This document shows positions 43,444-52,109 of a DNA stretch of 64,000 nucleotides, piece after piece. Within the stretch, counting starts at the first letter, position 1. Each line of letters starts with the position of its first letter. A program made the position numbers and the translations under genes. This stretch comes from JAGSPQ01 sp038206395 (GTDB taxonomy: Bacteria > Myxococcota > Myxococcia > Myxococcales > Myxococcaceae), in the NCBI GenBank assembly GCA_038206395.1, contig JBBRAX010000036.1, positions 1 to 64,000 of the forward strand, written 5' to 3'. The notes under the pieces were generated by a model. The model saw nothing but the letters and a program-made list of their open reading frames with translations. It made no database searches and was not told the origin of the DNA.

Positions 43444-45099
43444 TCACGGTTGGGCGGCCGGATAGTCCGACCCCCCTGGAGTTGTCGAGACGATTTCATT
43501 TCGTCGCGCGGGCGCCTTCCACCTGTCGGACGAGAAGGTCTGCAGCTTCGGCTGGTCTTTCTTGAGCAGTGCGGACTGTGGGCAGTCGAGCATGAGGGCG
43601 GCGGCGTTGAGGCCGCTCATCGCGGCGCCGGGGACGCCGTGGCCCAGCGTGCTGGCGCCGCAGAGCGTGAGGCCCTTGATGGGCGACCTCTGCTTGAAGC
43701 CGAAGGGGCCCATCTGGTTCAGCACCTTCTCGGTGCCGTAGATGTTGCCGCGGGTCGCTTCGACGTAGTGGACGTTGGTCAGCGGCGAGCCGAGATTCTG
43801 GAAGACGACCTTCTTCGTCAGCCCGGGGATCCGCTTCTCGATCGCGGCCAGCATCTTTCCGGCGATCTTCCGCTTGAACGCTTCGTATTCCTCGCCGTGC
43901 GCGCCCGAGGTGCCGTTCGCGTACTTGTGGAAGATTTCGTACGGCACGAAGGTGAAGGCTTCGCAGGTGTGGTGTTTGCCATTGAAGCTCAAGGGATCTT
44001 TGAGCGACGTCACCGAGACGAAGACGCCGGGCAGTTCGTCGAGCTCAAGGACATCGGGCTTCGCCATCGCGGTGTACGCGGCGTCGGCGTCGAGGCCGGG
44101 GCAGAGCCAGTAGTTGCCGGAGTCGAGGCCCAGCGCCTTGACGTCGGCTTCGACGGCGAAGAAGAGGCTGACGGCGGTGGTCGACCACTTCGTCTTCGCG
44201 ATCTTCTTCGTGATCCCGCCGGGCACGTCTTCGGGATCCATCAAGCGCCCGTAGGTGATTGAAGGGTCGGCGTTCGACACGACGTGGTTGCAGCGAATCT
44301 CGGTGCCGTCGGCGAGCTTCACGCCGATCGCGCGCTTGTTCTCGATGATGATCTTTTCGACGCGGGCCTCGAGCTTGATCGCTGAGCCAGCGCGGGTGAG
44401 CGCGCGGGTGAAGGCCTTGGGCAAAGCAGAGCCGCCACCCTTCGGGTACCAGGCGCCCTCGAGGTAATGCAGCGCGACGGTGGCGTGCATGGCGAAGGGC
44501 GCGCGCGACGGAGGCAGGCCGTGATCGCCACACTGCACCGAGAGCAGCCCGCGGACGGTGGGATCCTTGATGCGATCGTTGAGGATGCGCGAGAGGCTGT
44601 ACATGCCGTAGCGGCCCATGTGGCGGGTGCGGTACGGGACGGTGAGCGTCTGAATGAAGCCGCGGGTATTGGCGAGCTCGCCGAGCTCGTCGCGAATGGT
44701 CTTGGCGAGGGTGAGATACTCGGTGATGCCTTTGCGCTCGTTGGGAAAGCGGCTGCAGAAGCGTTCGAGCAGGGCGTCTTTGCCGGCGCAGAAATCGAAG
44801 GTGATGTCGCCGGCGCGGACGTGGTCGTAGCCGTCGGGGTTGATCTCGAAGAAGGAAAGGAACTCTCCGAGCCCGAGGCCTTCGAAGGTGGCGCGCATGT
44901 GGCCGCCTTCCTGAAGCTGGCCGAGGTAGTGAACGCCGGGGCTGAAGCGGAAGCCGTCGAGGGCGAAGCTGTGGGTCCACCCACCGGGGGCGTAGTGCTG
45001 CTCGAGGACGAGGACCTTCTGACCCGCCTGGGCGAGAGCGACCGCCGCGGTCAGCCCACCCATGCCAGAGCCGATGACTACCGTGTCGACGTCGACCAT
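43444..45099 (-). CDS. CrtI/CrtISO-type FAD oxidoreductase
   Basis: The 551-residue flavoprotein has the dinucleotide motif VDTVVIGSGMGGLTAAVALA, EQHYAPGGWTHSF, the middle-domain segment VQCGDHGLPPSRAPFAMH and the C-terminal LTLCGASTLGHGVPGAAMSG. This pattern is that of phytoene desaturases, carotenoid isomerases and retinol saturases. No other carotenoid genes are in the window, so a role on carotenoids, retinoids or other polyenes is open. ATG 45099 opens the FAD motif directly. Confidence 0.87.
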   Translation of the reverse strand: MVDVDTVVIGSGMGGLTAAVALAQAGQKVLVLEQHYAPGGWTHSFALDGFRFSPGVHYLGQLQEGGHMRATFEGLGLGEFLSFFEINPDGYDHVRAGDITFDFCAGKDALLERFCSRFPNERKGITEYLTLAKTIRDELGELANTRGFIQTLTVPYRTRHMGRYGMYSLSRILNDRIKDPTVRGLLSVQCGDHGLPPSRAPFAMHATVALHYLEGAWYPKGGGSALPKAFTRALTRAGSAIKLEARVEKIIIENKRAIGVKLADGTEIRCNHVVSNADPSITYGRLMDPEDVPGGITKKIAKTKWSTTAVSLFFAVEADVKALGLDSGNYWLCPGLDADAAYTAMAKPDVLELDELPGVFVSVTSLKDPLSFNGKHHTCEAFTFVPYEIFHKYANGTSGAHGEEYEAFKRKIAGKMLAAIEKRIPGLTKKVVFQNLGSPLTNVHYVEATRGNIYGTEKVLNQMGPFGFKQRSPIKGLTLCGASTLGHGVPGAAMSGLNAAALMLDCPQSALLKKDQPKLQTFSSDRWKAPARRNEIVSTTPGGSDYPAAQP

Positions 45100-45136
45100 G
45101 GGCAACCGCTTACCACTTCGCGTTAGGGTGGTGGGC

Positions 45137-45370
45137 ATGGCGACTTCAGCTGGCGTTCCCCTGGCGATGAAGGTCTTTTTTCTTTCCCTCATCACCGGCG
45201 TGGGCACGGCGTACGGCGCGTTCCACGTCGCGATGTGGGCGGTGATGAAGTACTGGGAAGGGCAGCCGGAACCGGTGGCGGTGATCGTCGCGGTGCTCGC
45301 GTCCGTGGTGGTGGGAATCTCTTCGGCGATCACAGCCGGCGTCCTGGTCGGCCGCGCGACACGAAGCTGA
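45137..45370 (+). CDS. Small two-helix membrane protein
   Basis: The 77-residue protein has two hydrophobic helices, AMKVFFLSLITGVGTAYGAF and VAVIVAVLASVVVGISSAIT, joined by a short hydrophilic loop (KYWEGQPEP). ATG 45137 gives the clean start. It is divergent from the CrtI-like gene (37 bases apart). The family is unknown. Confidence 0.6.
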   Translation: MATSAGVPLAMKVFFLSLITGVGTAYGAFHVAMWAVMKYWEGQPEPVAVIVAVLASVVVGISSAITAGVLVGRATRS

Positions 45371-45373
45371 GGT

Positions 45374-46165
45374 CTACGGAAGCGCCGTGACGACGATCTC
45401 GTCAACGAAGAGCGCCGGAGCGGTGCCGTTGGTCATCGTGTTCCAAGCATCGATCGCGATCTGCCCGCTGAGATTTTGAAGCGCGGGAGTGCTGTCGGTG
45501 TTGTCGACCATCCACGCGGAGGGGAACGTTGGCCGCGAGCCCCGGGGCCGGAGCGCCGGGGTTGATCTGGATCTCGTGCCGAACTGCTCGTACCAGACCC
45601 CGACCTGTGGAGCGGGGCTCCCGCCCGGCCGGAAGCGTTCGACGAAGACGGCGTAGCCTTGGCCTGAGGATTGGTGGTGGTCAGCCAGCCGCCGCTGCTG
45701 CGCAGGTAGAGGCCGATGCCCTGGGTGTTGTTGTCCGTGAACTCGAAGCGGAACGTGACTTCGGCATTGATGATGTTGGTGAGGGGGGGCTCGCATCCGG
45801 GCCAGCGAGTAGGTGCTGGTGATTGGGGTGAGGCGGCCACGGCCCGCGACCACGTCAGCGGTCGCGACCCCGCCGCCGATCGTCCAGGGGGAGGGCCACG
45901 CGGCCGAGTTCCCCGTGCCGAAGGATTCGGTGAACGAGGGAGTTCCCGCGTCGAGCTGCGAACCGCCGCCGGCGCCCGAGCCACCACCGACACCGACACC
46001 GGAACCTCCGCCGACACCGGAACCTCCGCCGACTCCGGAACCTCCGCCGACTCCGGAACCTCCGCCGCTGCCGGCCACGGATCCACCGTCGGGTTCGCCC
46101 CCCGTTCCGGAGCAGCCAGCGAGCAGCGCGACCGAGGCGAGAGCGACGAAGCGAAGCTTGAACAT
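45374..46165 (-). pseudogene. Gly-rich-linker lipoprotein broken by several frameshifts
   Basis: The 5' half is a normal lipoprotein: MFKLRFVALASVALLAGCSG (lipobox LLAGC), a VGGGSG repeat linker and LDAGTPSFTESFGTGNSAAW. Then the coding switches frame at least four times: near the 7-G run at 45783-45789, near 45655, near 45578 and near 45535. Stitching frames gives a coherent domain (LTNIINAEVTFRFEFTDNN; YAVFVERFRPGGS; EIQINPGAPAPGLAANVP; then SAWMVDNTDSTPALQNLSGQ to VDEIVVTALP). It would be a paralogue of the 9335 lipoprotein type. Four indels mean real decay or assembly errors at homopolymers. Confidence 0.75.
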
Positions 46166-46285
46166 ACCGAGTAGCGAGGGCGCGGACAGATCGCGGCAGG
46201 AGTTGAAGGCGGACCGCATCGAACCACGAACAGCGTCATCGGGGCTTTAGGCCTTGCTCAACTTTTTCGGCGAAGCTGAGGTTGG

Positions 46286-46828
46286 TCAGAGTCCGGAGAA
46301 CTGGAGCGCCACGCCGCTCCAGCGATTTCCGTTGAGCCGCCCGGTGACGAACACGGGCGCAACGGTGGACTCATCAGCTGGCGACCGCGGGCGCAGACCC
46401 GTCTTCCAGCCGATCGCCGGCATCACCATGTTCCACAGCCCGACCGCGAAGTGTGCGGCAGCAATACCGGCGAAGAATGGGTTGAGCAGCTGCCTCCCCC
46501 CGTAGGCCAGCTCGAATGCGCCGAACAGCGCCACCCCACCCACCGCCAGGTTGATCGTGCCGGTGATGAGGCTTCCCACGCACCAGTGGTTGCTCACCCG
46601 CCCCCGCGACACAGCCATCGAGCTCCCGACGCCTGTCACCAGCCCCACGATCCCGATGCTGGCGTCCGCCAACGCGAACACCGCCACCACGCCGTCGAAC
46701 GAACCCGACGGTGGAAGAGCGCCGCCCTGGGCCCGCGCCTCACCGACGACACCCACCACCACCAACGCGCGAGCCGGGAGCCCGTCTGGGCGGTTGCGCG
46801 CTTCGGACCTGCGATCGCCCGCCGCCAC
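46286..46828 (-). CDS. Membrane protein of unknown function
   Basis: The product has 180 residues from GTG 46828. An N-terminal stretch with ALVVVGVVGEARA before QGG could be a signal peptide. Later hydrophobic helices are VVAVFALADASIGIVGLVTG, NLAVGGVALFGAFELAYGG and FAGIAAAHFAVGLWNMVMP. The first 15 codons overlap the opposite-strand gene at 46784 and look poor in coding character, so the start is doubtful. Confidence 0.5.
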   Translation of the reverse strand: MAAGDRRSEARNRPDGLPARALVVVGVVGEARAQGGALPPSGSFDGVVAVFALADASIGIVGLVTGVGSSMAVSRGRVSNHWCVGSLITGTINLAVGGVALFGAFELAYGGRQLLNPFFAGIAAAHFAVGLWNMVMPAIGWKTGLRPRSPADESTVAPVFVTGRLNGNRWSGVALQFSGL

Positions 46829-47215
46829 TTCGAAGAAGCCAGCTGGAGCGAGGCCGATGGCGATCGCGCCCTCGTCATCAAGTCCGTCTCAGTCGCGTGG
46901 ACGCCCGGCCCGCACTACGAGATCAAGGTCGTCGTCGACCGGTACGAAGGCGGCCGCCGCGTCGGCCAGGCCTCTGGCAGCGGCTACGGCTACCCGGATC
47001 GCACCGGCGCCGCCTTCGCGGGCCCCTTCGGCGGCTTCGTTCACCAGAACGCCAACGAAGCAAAGGGCGACGGCGACGGGCTCATCCTTCGAGCGGCGAC
47101 CGTCGCAGCCTTCGACTCGGCCTGGCTTCAGCTCGCCGCCGTCTGGGCCGGCGAGCAGATGGTGAAGAAGGCGCAGGACGAAGCGAAGGCGATGATGAAG
47201 AAGTCGAAGAAGTAG
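46784..47215 (+). CDS. Probable gene with unresolved start (unknown function)
   Basis: Convincing coding sequence runs from about VWAVARFGPAI through DGDRALVIKSVSVAWTPGPH, YEIKVVVDRYEGGRRVGQAS and FDSAWLQLAAVWAGEQMV to a Lys-rich end. No ATG, GTG or TTG lies in frame between 46703 and this stretch, and the open frame further back is Arg/His/Pro-rich shadow of the opposite gene. Either the 5' end was deleted, a rare start (CTG 46727) is used, or an indel hides the true start. Confidence 0.5.
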   Translation, partial: VWAVARFGPAIARRHFEEASWSEADGDRALVIKSVSVAWTPGPHYEIKVVVDRYEGGRRVGQASGSGYGYPDRTGAAFAGPFGGFVHQNANEAKGDGDGLILRAATVAAFDSAWLQLAAVWAGEQMVKKAQDEAKAMMKKSKK

Positions 47216-47225
47216 CTGCGCCGCC

Positions 47226-47993
47226 TCAGTGGGCGAGCCAGCCCGCGTCCATCGTCTGCGCGGTGCCGGTGATGCTCCACGCCTCTTTGCGGCAGAGGAA
47301 GGTCACCAGCTGCGCCACTTCTTCCGGCTCGATCAGCCGCTTGATCGCGTTCTGGGTCAGCATCACCTTCTCGAGGACCTCTTCGGTGGGGATGCCGTGC
47401 ACCCTCGCCTGGTCGGCCATCTGCTTCTCGACCAGCGGGGTGCGCACGTAGCTCGGGCAGATCGCGTTCGCGGTGAGATCCGCGCAGCGCGCCCCGGCCT
47501 CGAGCGCGACGGTCTTCGTGAGCCCCAGCAGCCCGTGCTTGGCCGACACGTAGGCGGACTTGAAGGGCGAGGCGATCAAGCCGTGCACCGACGCGACGTT
47601 GATGATCCGCCCCCACTTCTGCTCGTACATGTTGGGGATCAGCCCCCGAATCAGCGCGAACGGAGCCGACAGCATCACCTGCAGGATCAGATCCCACTTC
47701 GCGGGCTCGAACGTCTCGATCGGGCTGACGTGCTGCAGGCCGGCGTTGTTGACGAGGATGTCGATCTTCCCTGCGGCAACGACCAGCGACTCGACGGCGG
47801 CGCGCTGCGACAGGTCTGCGGCCACGCGCTGCACGGCGGGCACGACGCCCAACGCGAAGGTCAACCGATCGGCGCTGACGTCGCTGGCGACGACCTGCGC
47901 CCCCTGCGCGTGAAGCTCGTGGACGATGGCGAGGCCGATGCCCGACGCGGCTCCGGTGACCAGCGCCCGCTTGCCTTTCAGTGCACCCGTCAT
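47226..47993 (-). CDS. 3-hydroxybutyrate dehydrogenase (SDR family)
   Basis: The 255-residue short-chain dehydrogenase has the NAD motif LVTGAASGIGLAIVHEL, NNAGLQHVSPIETF, the catalytic Ser (INVASVHG) and YxxxK (SAYVSAKHG), and the end TGTAQTMDAGWLAH. The QHVSPIE and GLIASPFKSAYV segments are those of D-3-hydroxybutyrate dehydrogenase, which makes acetoacetate from 3-hydroxybutyrate in poly-hydroxybutyrate or ketone-body use. It overlaps the hydrolase stop as ATGA, so the two form an operon. Confidence 0.87.
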   Translation of the reverse strand: MTGALKGKRALVTGAASGIGLAIVHELHAQGAQVVASDVSADRLTFALGVVPAVQRVAADLSQRAAVESLVVAAGKIDILVNNAGLQHVSPIETFEPAKWDLILQVMLSAPFALIRGLIPNMYEQKWGRIINVASVHGLIASPFKSAYVSAKHGLLGLTKTVALEAGARCADLTANAICPSYVRTPLVEKQMADQARVHGIPTEEVLEKVMLTQNAIKRLIEPEEVAQLVTFLCRKEAWSITGTAQTMDAGWLAH

Positions 47994-48802
47994 CGCAAGA
48001 ACTCCTCGACCGCTCTCGCGGTGTCCGGGTGGTTGATCACCCCGTAGTGGTTGGCGTCGATCTCCACCGCCTTCGCGCGCGGAGCCGTCTTCAAGAAGGC
48101 CTGGCGATCGTCCGCGGTGATCACGTCTCCGCCGAGGCCCAGCGACTGGGCCGCGCGGACGAGCAGGGTCGACGCGCCGACGCCCGGCCAGAGCTCGCGC
48201 ACCTGCGTCACTGCGGCGTAGCCGAGATCTTCGAGCACCGCGGTCTGGTTCGCCCGCTGCTGCACGCCGCCCGGCACCTCGACGAGATCTTCGCGGTAGT
48301 GCGCTTCCCAGAAGCGGCTCCAGGGCACGATGCCCGCGGCCTTCACCTTCGCGATGAAGGCGTCGGCCGACGGGTGCACGGTGTTGAGCCGGTTCACCGC
48401 CGCAAAGATGGGCGGCATCGCGCGCGAATCGGGCACACCGACGGCGTCGATCAACACCAGCCGCCGCACCCGTTCGGGCGCCAGGTTCGCGACCACCAGC
48501 CCGATGAACGCGCCCATGCTGTGGCCGATGAAGTCGAAGCGGCTTGCGCCCAGTGCATCGGCGACGGCGAGCACGTCGCGCGCGTGGCTTTCCCAACCGT
48601 GGGTGCCGCGCGCGCCTGCCGGGCTGCGGCCGCGGCCGCGCAGGTCGACCGCCGCCAGCGCCCTGCCCTTTCCTGCCAACGATTCTCCGATCGCCTCGAA
48701 CGTGAAGCAGTTCGCCGACAGCCCGGGCACCCCGATGGCCAGCGGAGCGGTCGCCGCGCCGTGCCGCCGCACCCGCATCGGGCCCGAGGCAAGGCCGACC
48801 AT
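47990..48802 (-). CDS. Alpha/beta hydrolase
   Basis: The 270-residue hydrolase has the nucleophile elbow DFIGHSMGAFIGLV, an oxyanion region near LAIGVPGLSANCFTF, VDLRGRGRSP and the late His in IDANHYGVINHP. ATG 48802 is chosen because GGAAG stands 5 bases upstream and the operator-like palindromes lie just beyond; an open frame extends to 48877 but would put the palindrome inside coding DNA. As the partner of 3-hydroxybutyrate dehydrogenase it may hydrolyse 3-hydroxybutyrate esters, but this is inferred. Confidence 0.82.
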   Translation of the reverse strand: MVGLASGPMRVRRHGAATAPLAIGVPGLSANCFTFEAIGESLAGKGRALAAVDLRGRGRSPAGARGTHGWESHARDVLAVADALGASRFDFIGHSMGAFIGLVVANLAPERVRRLVLIDAVGVPDSRAMPPIFAAVNRLNTVHPSADAFIAKVKAAGIVPWSRFWEAHYREDLVEVPGGVQQRANQTAVLEDLGYAAVTQVRELWPGVGASTLLVRAAQSLGLGGDVITADDRQAFLKTAPRAKAVEIDANHYGVINHPDTARAVEEFLR

Positions 48803-48824
48803 CCGGTCTTCCGGGCCCGCCGAA

Positions 48825-48961
48825 TGTTGCAGTGCAGTATCGAGGGTGGCGGTCGGTTTCATTGGCTGGCGCATCAAGCCAGGCCGAGATACCCGGTTTT
48901 ATGTTGCACTGCAACATGGCGACAAGGGAACCCGACGCCGCAGCGTGTTGCGATGCAGCAT
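48825..48961 (-). promoter_or_regulatory. Three operator-like palindromes upstream of the hydrolase-dehydrogenase operon
   Basis: Site 2 (48901-48917) is a perfect 17-bp palindrome, ATGTTGCACTGCAACAT. Site 1 (48825-48839, TGTTGCAGTGCAGTA) and site 3 (48946-48960, TGTTGCGATGCAGCA) are close variants with the same odd centre. Site 1 abuts the ribosome site of the hydrolase. Centres are 77 and 44 bases apart. A dimeric repressor with cooperative binding is the simplest reading. Confidence 0.75.
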
Positions 48962-48997
48962 TCTTCCACCGGGCCCCGGCGTCCCACCCCGTCAGGC

Positions 48998-49789
48998 TCA
49001 GGGCGGCGCGAACACGGGGAAGAACACGCGAGGGGCCCGCTTCTTTCGCAGGCAGCGCGTCTCGTCGCTCATCAGGCACACCGAGAACGCGAGCCGCCGC
49101 TTGCCCGTGCGGCTGCGCCCAGACCGGTGCCAGACCTTGTTGTGTACCAGCACGACTTCCCCGGCTTCCGCGGGAAGCGAAACCGCGCGCGCGTTCGCAT
49201 CGGCGGCAGCCACCTTGTCCGCAGGCACGACGCCGCCGAGCGCCGTGACGAGCCCGCCCAGGTGACTGCCGGGCAGCACCTCGAGACACCCGCCATCGAC
49301 GGGCGCGTCATCGAGCGCCGTCCAGATCTGCACCGTCGGATCCTGGCTCAGGCCCCACAGCTTGCCGCCGTCCTGGTGCCAGGGAATGTCGCTGCCGCCG
49401 GGGATCCCCTTGTTGAAGAGGATCGCGCGATACAGCACCACGCCGCCGTCGATCTGCGCGCGCGCCACCCTCTCGAACAGCGGGTTTTGCAGCCAGGCGA
49501 GGAAGCGTTCGTCTTTCTCGAGCTTCTCGAGCTTCCGGTACGCCAGCGACGGCCCCTGCCACCCCAACCCGATCGGAGCATCTTCGTACTTCCCCGTTTC
49601 TGCATCGAGCTGGAAGAACAACCCCGGGTACGTCACGCGGCCCATCATCAAGTCCTCGGCCCGCTCGCGCAGCGCCGCGAGCCCGGCGGCGTCGAGCACC
49701 TTCCCCAGCCGCGCGTACCCATGCTCGAAGAGGTGCTTCATCGGCTCGGTGACGTCGAGCCCAACGGCTCCCGGCAGCAGCATGTTCAT
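48998..49789 (-). CDS. Phytanoyl-CoA dioxygenase (PhyH) family protein
   Basis: The 263-residue protein is a Fe(II)/2-oxoglutarate-type oxygenase: IPWHQDGGKLWGL (HxD), GGCLEVLPGSHLGG and the later VLVHNKVWHRSGRS (third His plus Arg). The substrate is not known; the family hydroxylates lipids and small metabolites. It starts as ATGA overlap with the upstream aldo/keto reductase gene, so the two are probably one transcript. Confidence 0.83.
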   Translation of the reverse strand: MNMLLPGAVGLDVTEPMKHLFEHGYARLGKVLDAAGLAALRERAEDLMMGRVTYPGLFFQLDAETGKYEDAPIGLGWQGPSLAYRKLEKLEKDERFLAWLQNPLFERVARAQIDGGVVLYRAILFNKGIPGGSDIPWHQDGGKLWGLSQDPTVQIWTALDDAPVDGGCLEVLPGSHLGGLVTALGGVVPADKVAAADANARAVSLPAEAGEVVLVHNKVWHRSGRSRTGKRRLAFSVCLMSDETRCLRKKRAPRVFFPVFAPP

Positions 49790-50724
49790 CGTGCGTACGC
49801 CGCGTCGGTGCCGACGAAGGCCCGGTGAACTGCATCGACCTTCGCCCGAAGCGCCGGCGACAGATCGGCGCCGCAACCGTCGACCGCCGCATCGAGGTGC
49901 GCCAGCGACGCGGGCCCGGCGATCACCGAGTCGATTCCCGGCCGCCCCGCGAGCCACGCGTAGGCCATCGTCACCGGCTCGACGCCTTCTAGCTTCGCCA
50001 CTTCCCCAAGCTGCTGCGCGAGGTCGAGCATCCCTTCCGTCCAGTAGCGCGCGCGGTACAGCTTGTTCGCCTCGAAGCGCGAGCCCTTCGGCAGCGCAGC
50101 CCCGGGTTGCGGGGCGCGGGCGAGCATCCCTCCGGCCAACGGGTTGTATGCGGTGACGTGCAGCGACCGCGCGCGCGCAAAGGCGAGGAACTCGAGGTCG
50201 AGCTGCCGAACGAGCACGTTGTAGAGCATCTGTGCCGTCGACGGCCGGGGCAGCCCACGCGCGTCACACGCGGGCCCCAGCTCGGCCAGCTGCCACGCCG
50301 CGTAGTTCGACACACCCCAGGAACGAATCTTCTTCGACGCCAGCAGCGCTTCCACGCCATCCAGCGTCTGCGCGATGGGCGTCGCCGGGTCGGGCGCATG
50401 CAAATAGTAGAGGTCGACGACGTCGGTCTGAAGCCGGCCAAGGCTCTCGTCGAGCGCGGCGGTCATCCGCGCAGGCGACAACCCTTCGGGCTTCCCGCCC
50501 TGTCGCAGCAGCCCGACCTTGGTCGCGATCTGCACGCGATCGCGCCGGCCTTTCAGCGCCGCACCCAGGATCCGTTCGGACTCACCGTCGCCGTACATGT
50601 TGGCGGTGTCGAAGAAGGTCGCGCCGCGTTCGATGGCGCGGTCGACGATGCGGTGGGCCTCGGCGGCGGGGGTCCGGGCGCCGAAGTTCATCGTCCCGAC
50701 GGTCACGTTTCTGGGCGGCAGCAC
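49786..50724 (-). CDS. Aldo/keto reductase
   Basis: The 312-residue reductase has catalytic Asp and Tyr (FFDTANMYGDGESE), Lys (IATKVGLL), His (LYYLHAPDP), and WGVSNYAAWQLAEL. Overall it resembles the aflatoxin-aldehyde reductase/AKR7 group. It is only distantly like the reductase at 6755. It leads the PhyH gene with a 4-base overlap. The substrate is unknown. Confidence 0.87.
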   Translation of the reverse strand: MLPPRNVTVGTMNFGARTPAAEAHRIVDRAIERGATFFDTANMYGDGESERILGAALKGRRDRVQIATKVGLLRQGGKPEGLSPARMTAALDESLGRLQTDVVDLYYLHAPDPATPIAQTLDGVEALLASKKIRSWGVSNYAAWQLAELGPACDARGLPRPSTAQMLYNVLVRQLDLEFLAFARARSLHVTAYNPLAGGMLARAPQPGAALPKGSRFEANKLYRARYWTEGMLDLAQQLGEVAKLEGVEPVTMAYAWLAGRPGIDSVIAGPASLAHLDAAVDGCGADLSPALRAKVDAVHRAFVGTDAAYAR

Positions 50725-50763
50725 CTCGCGATTGTACGCACAGCGAACGCGAGGTCTGGAGGT

Positions 50764-52092
50764 ATGTTGCCGGCCGTGCAGGCGCGAAAGCTCACGCAGG
50801 TGCTGATCGATCGCGGGCTCGTCGAGAAGTTCGTGCTCGACCAGACGCTGGTGAAGCTGCGCCCGAAAGAGACGCTGGCCGACCGCCTCGTCAGCGACTG
50901 CGCGATCACCGAAGCCGACCTGCTGCGCGCAGTCGCGCAGTCAACGGGCACGAAGTTCATCAGCTCGCCCCGCCTCGCCGACCTGAGGCTCTCGGCCGAA
51001 GTGCTGGGGATGATTCCCCTCGCGGCCTCGCAAGAGCTCGACGTGCTGCCGCTGGCCTACAACGCGGCGCAGAAGTCCCTGACGGTGGTGATCGCCGACC
51101 CCGAGCGCCTCGGAAAGCTCGATGAGCTGCCGCGCGTCGGAAAGATGGACGTCGTGATCGCGAACGTGGCGATGCCTTCGGCGATTCGCGCGGCGGTGCG
51201 GCGGCTTCACGGCCTCGACAAGCTGCCCGAGCCGGCGATCAACATCCGCCCGGCCGGCAAGTGCCCCGGCTGCCGCGAGCCGTACTTCGACGATCAGCTC
51301 GAGTGCGATCGCTGCGGCCTGCTGTTGAACGCGAACGCTCCGACGGACAACACCGAAGCGAGCATCGTGCGCGCGCTGCTGTCACAGCCGTCGGGCCTTC
51401 ACCGCGTGCACTCGCTCGCCCAGGTGCACGACGCGCCGACGCGGGTCGGTTTCGCGGTGGAGGTGCACGACGACCACACGCCCGAGGTCGCTGCGTCGCT
51501 GGAGATCGCGCGCTCGTTGTCCGAGTTCGAGGCCTTCATGGTCTCTTTCATCGACGGGCGGATGACGGTGGGCCAGCTGTCGGAAGCGTCGGGCCTGCAG
51601 GCGATCGAAGTGCGCTCGGTGATCTCGTCGTTGACGGATCGCCGGGTGGTGCGCCTGCGCGAGCCGCCGCCCCCGCCTCCCGCGATTCCACTCAACACGC
51701 CGCCCGTGCCGCGCCCCGACGGCTTGAAGGCGCGGCCAAGGCCCCCGCCTCCGATCGTCAAGCAGGAGTCTCCCCGCGCGTCGCCCGGCCCGCTGCAGCC
51801 CCGGCACCTGTCGTCCCAGGCGCAGCTGGAAAACTCGCTGCAGGCGGCGCTCGCGCTCGAACGCCGCGGCGAAATCGACGGGGCGATCTCCGTTCTTCGC
51901 ACTGCCATCTCGCGCTCGCCCAACCCGGCGCCGCTGTACAACCGCCTCGCGCTCGTCGTGCTCAACCAGCGCAAGGACACGCGCGAGGCCGAGGCGCTGC
52001 TGCAGAAGGCGATCGAGCTCGAGCCCGAGAACGCCGTCTTCCAGACGAACCTGATCAAGGTGATCGAGTACGCCGCCGTGAAGAAGCGGTAG
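50764..52092 (+). CDS. MshEN-domain, zinc-ribbon and TPR protein
   Basis: The 442-residue protein begins with an MshEN module (TQVLIDRGLVEKFVLDQTLV, DVLPLAYNAAQKSLTVVIAD), then a zinc ribbon (CPGCREPYFDDQLECDRC), a helical middle (IVRALLSQPSG; MTVGQLSEASGLQAIEVRSV), a Pro-rich linker and a TPR pair at the end (LERRGEIDGAISVLRTAISR; REAEALLQKAIELEPENAVF). It is related to the MshEN protein at 31982 but carries protein-interaction parts instead of a GAF-like domain. GGAGGT lies directly before ATG 50764, so GTG 50776 may be used. Confidence 0.75.
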   Translation: MLPAVQARKLTQVLIDRGLVEKFVLDQTLVKLRPKETLADRLVSDCAITEADLLRAVAQSTGTKFISSPRLADLRLSAEVLGMIPLAASQELDVLPLAYNAAQKSLTVVIADPERLGKLDELPRVGKMDVVIANVAMPSAIRAAVRRLHGLDKLPEPAINIRPAGKCPGCREPYFDDQLECDRCGLLLNANAPTDNTEASIVRALLSQPSGLHRVHSLAQVHDAPTRVGFAVEVHDDHTPEVAASLEIARSLSEFEAFMVSFIDGRMTVGQLSEASGLQAIEVRSVISSLTDRRVVRLREPPPPPPAIPLNTPPVPRPDGLKARPRPPPPIVKQESPRASPGPLQPRHLSSQAQLENSLQAALALERRGEIDGAISVLRTAISRSPNPAPLYNRLALVVLNQRKDTREAEALLQKAIELEPENAVFQTNLIKVIEYAAVKKR

Positions 52093-52109
52093 CCAGTTCC
52101 CTGGAACCC

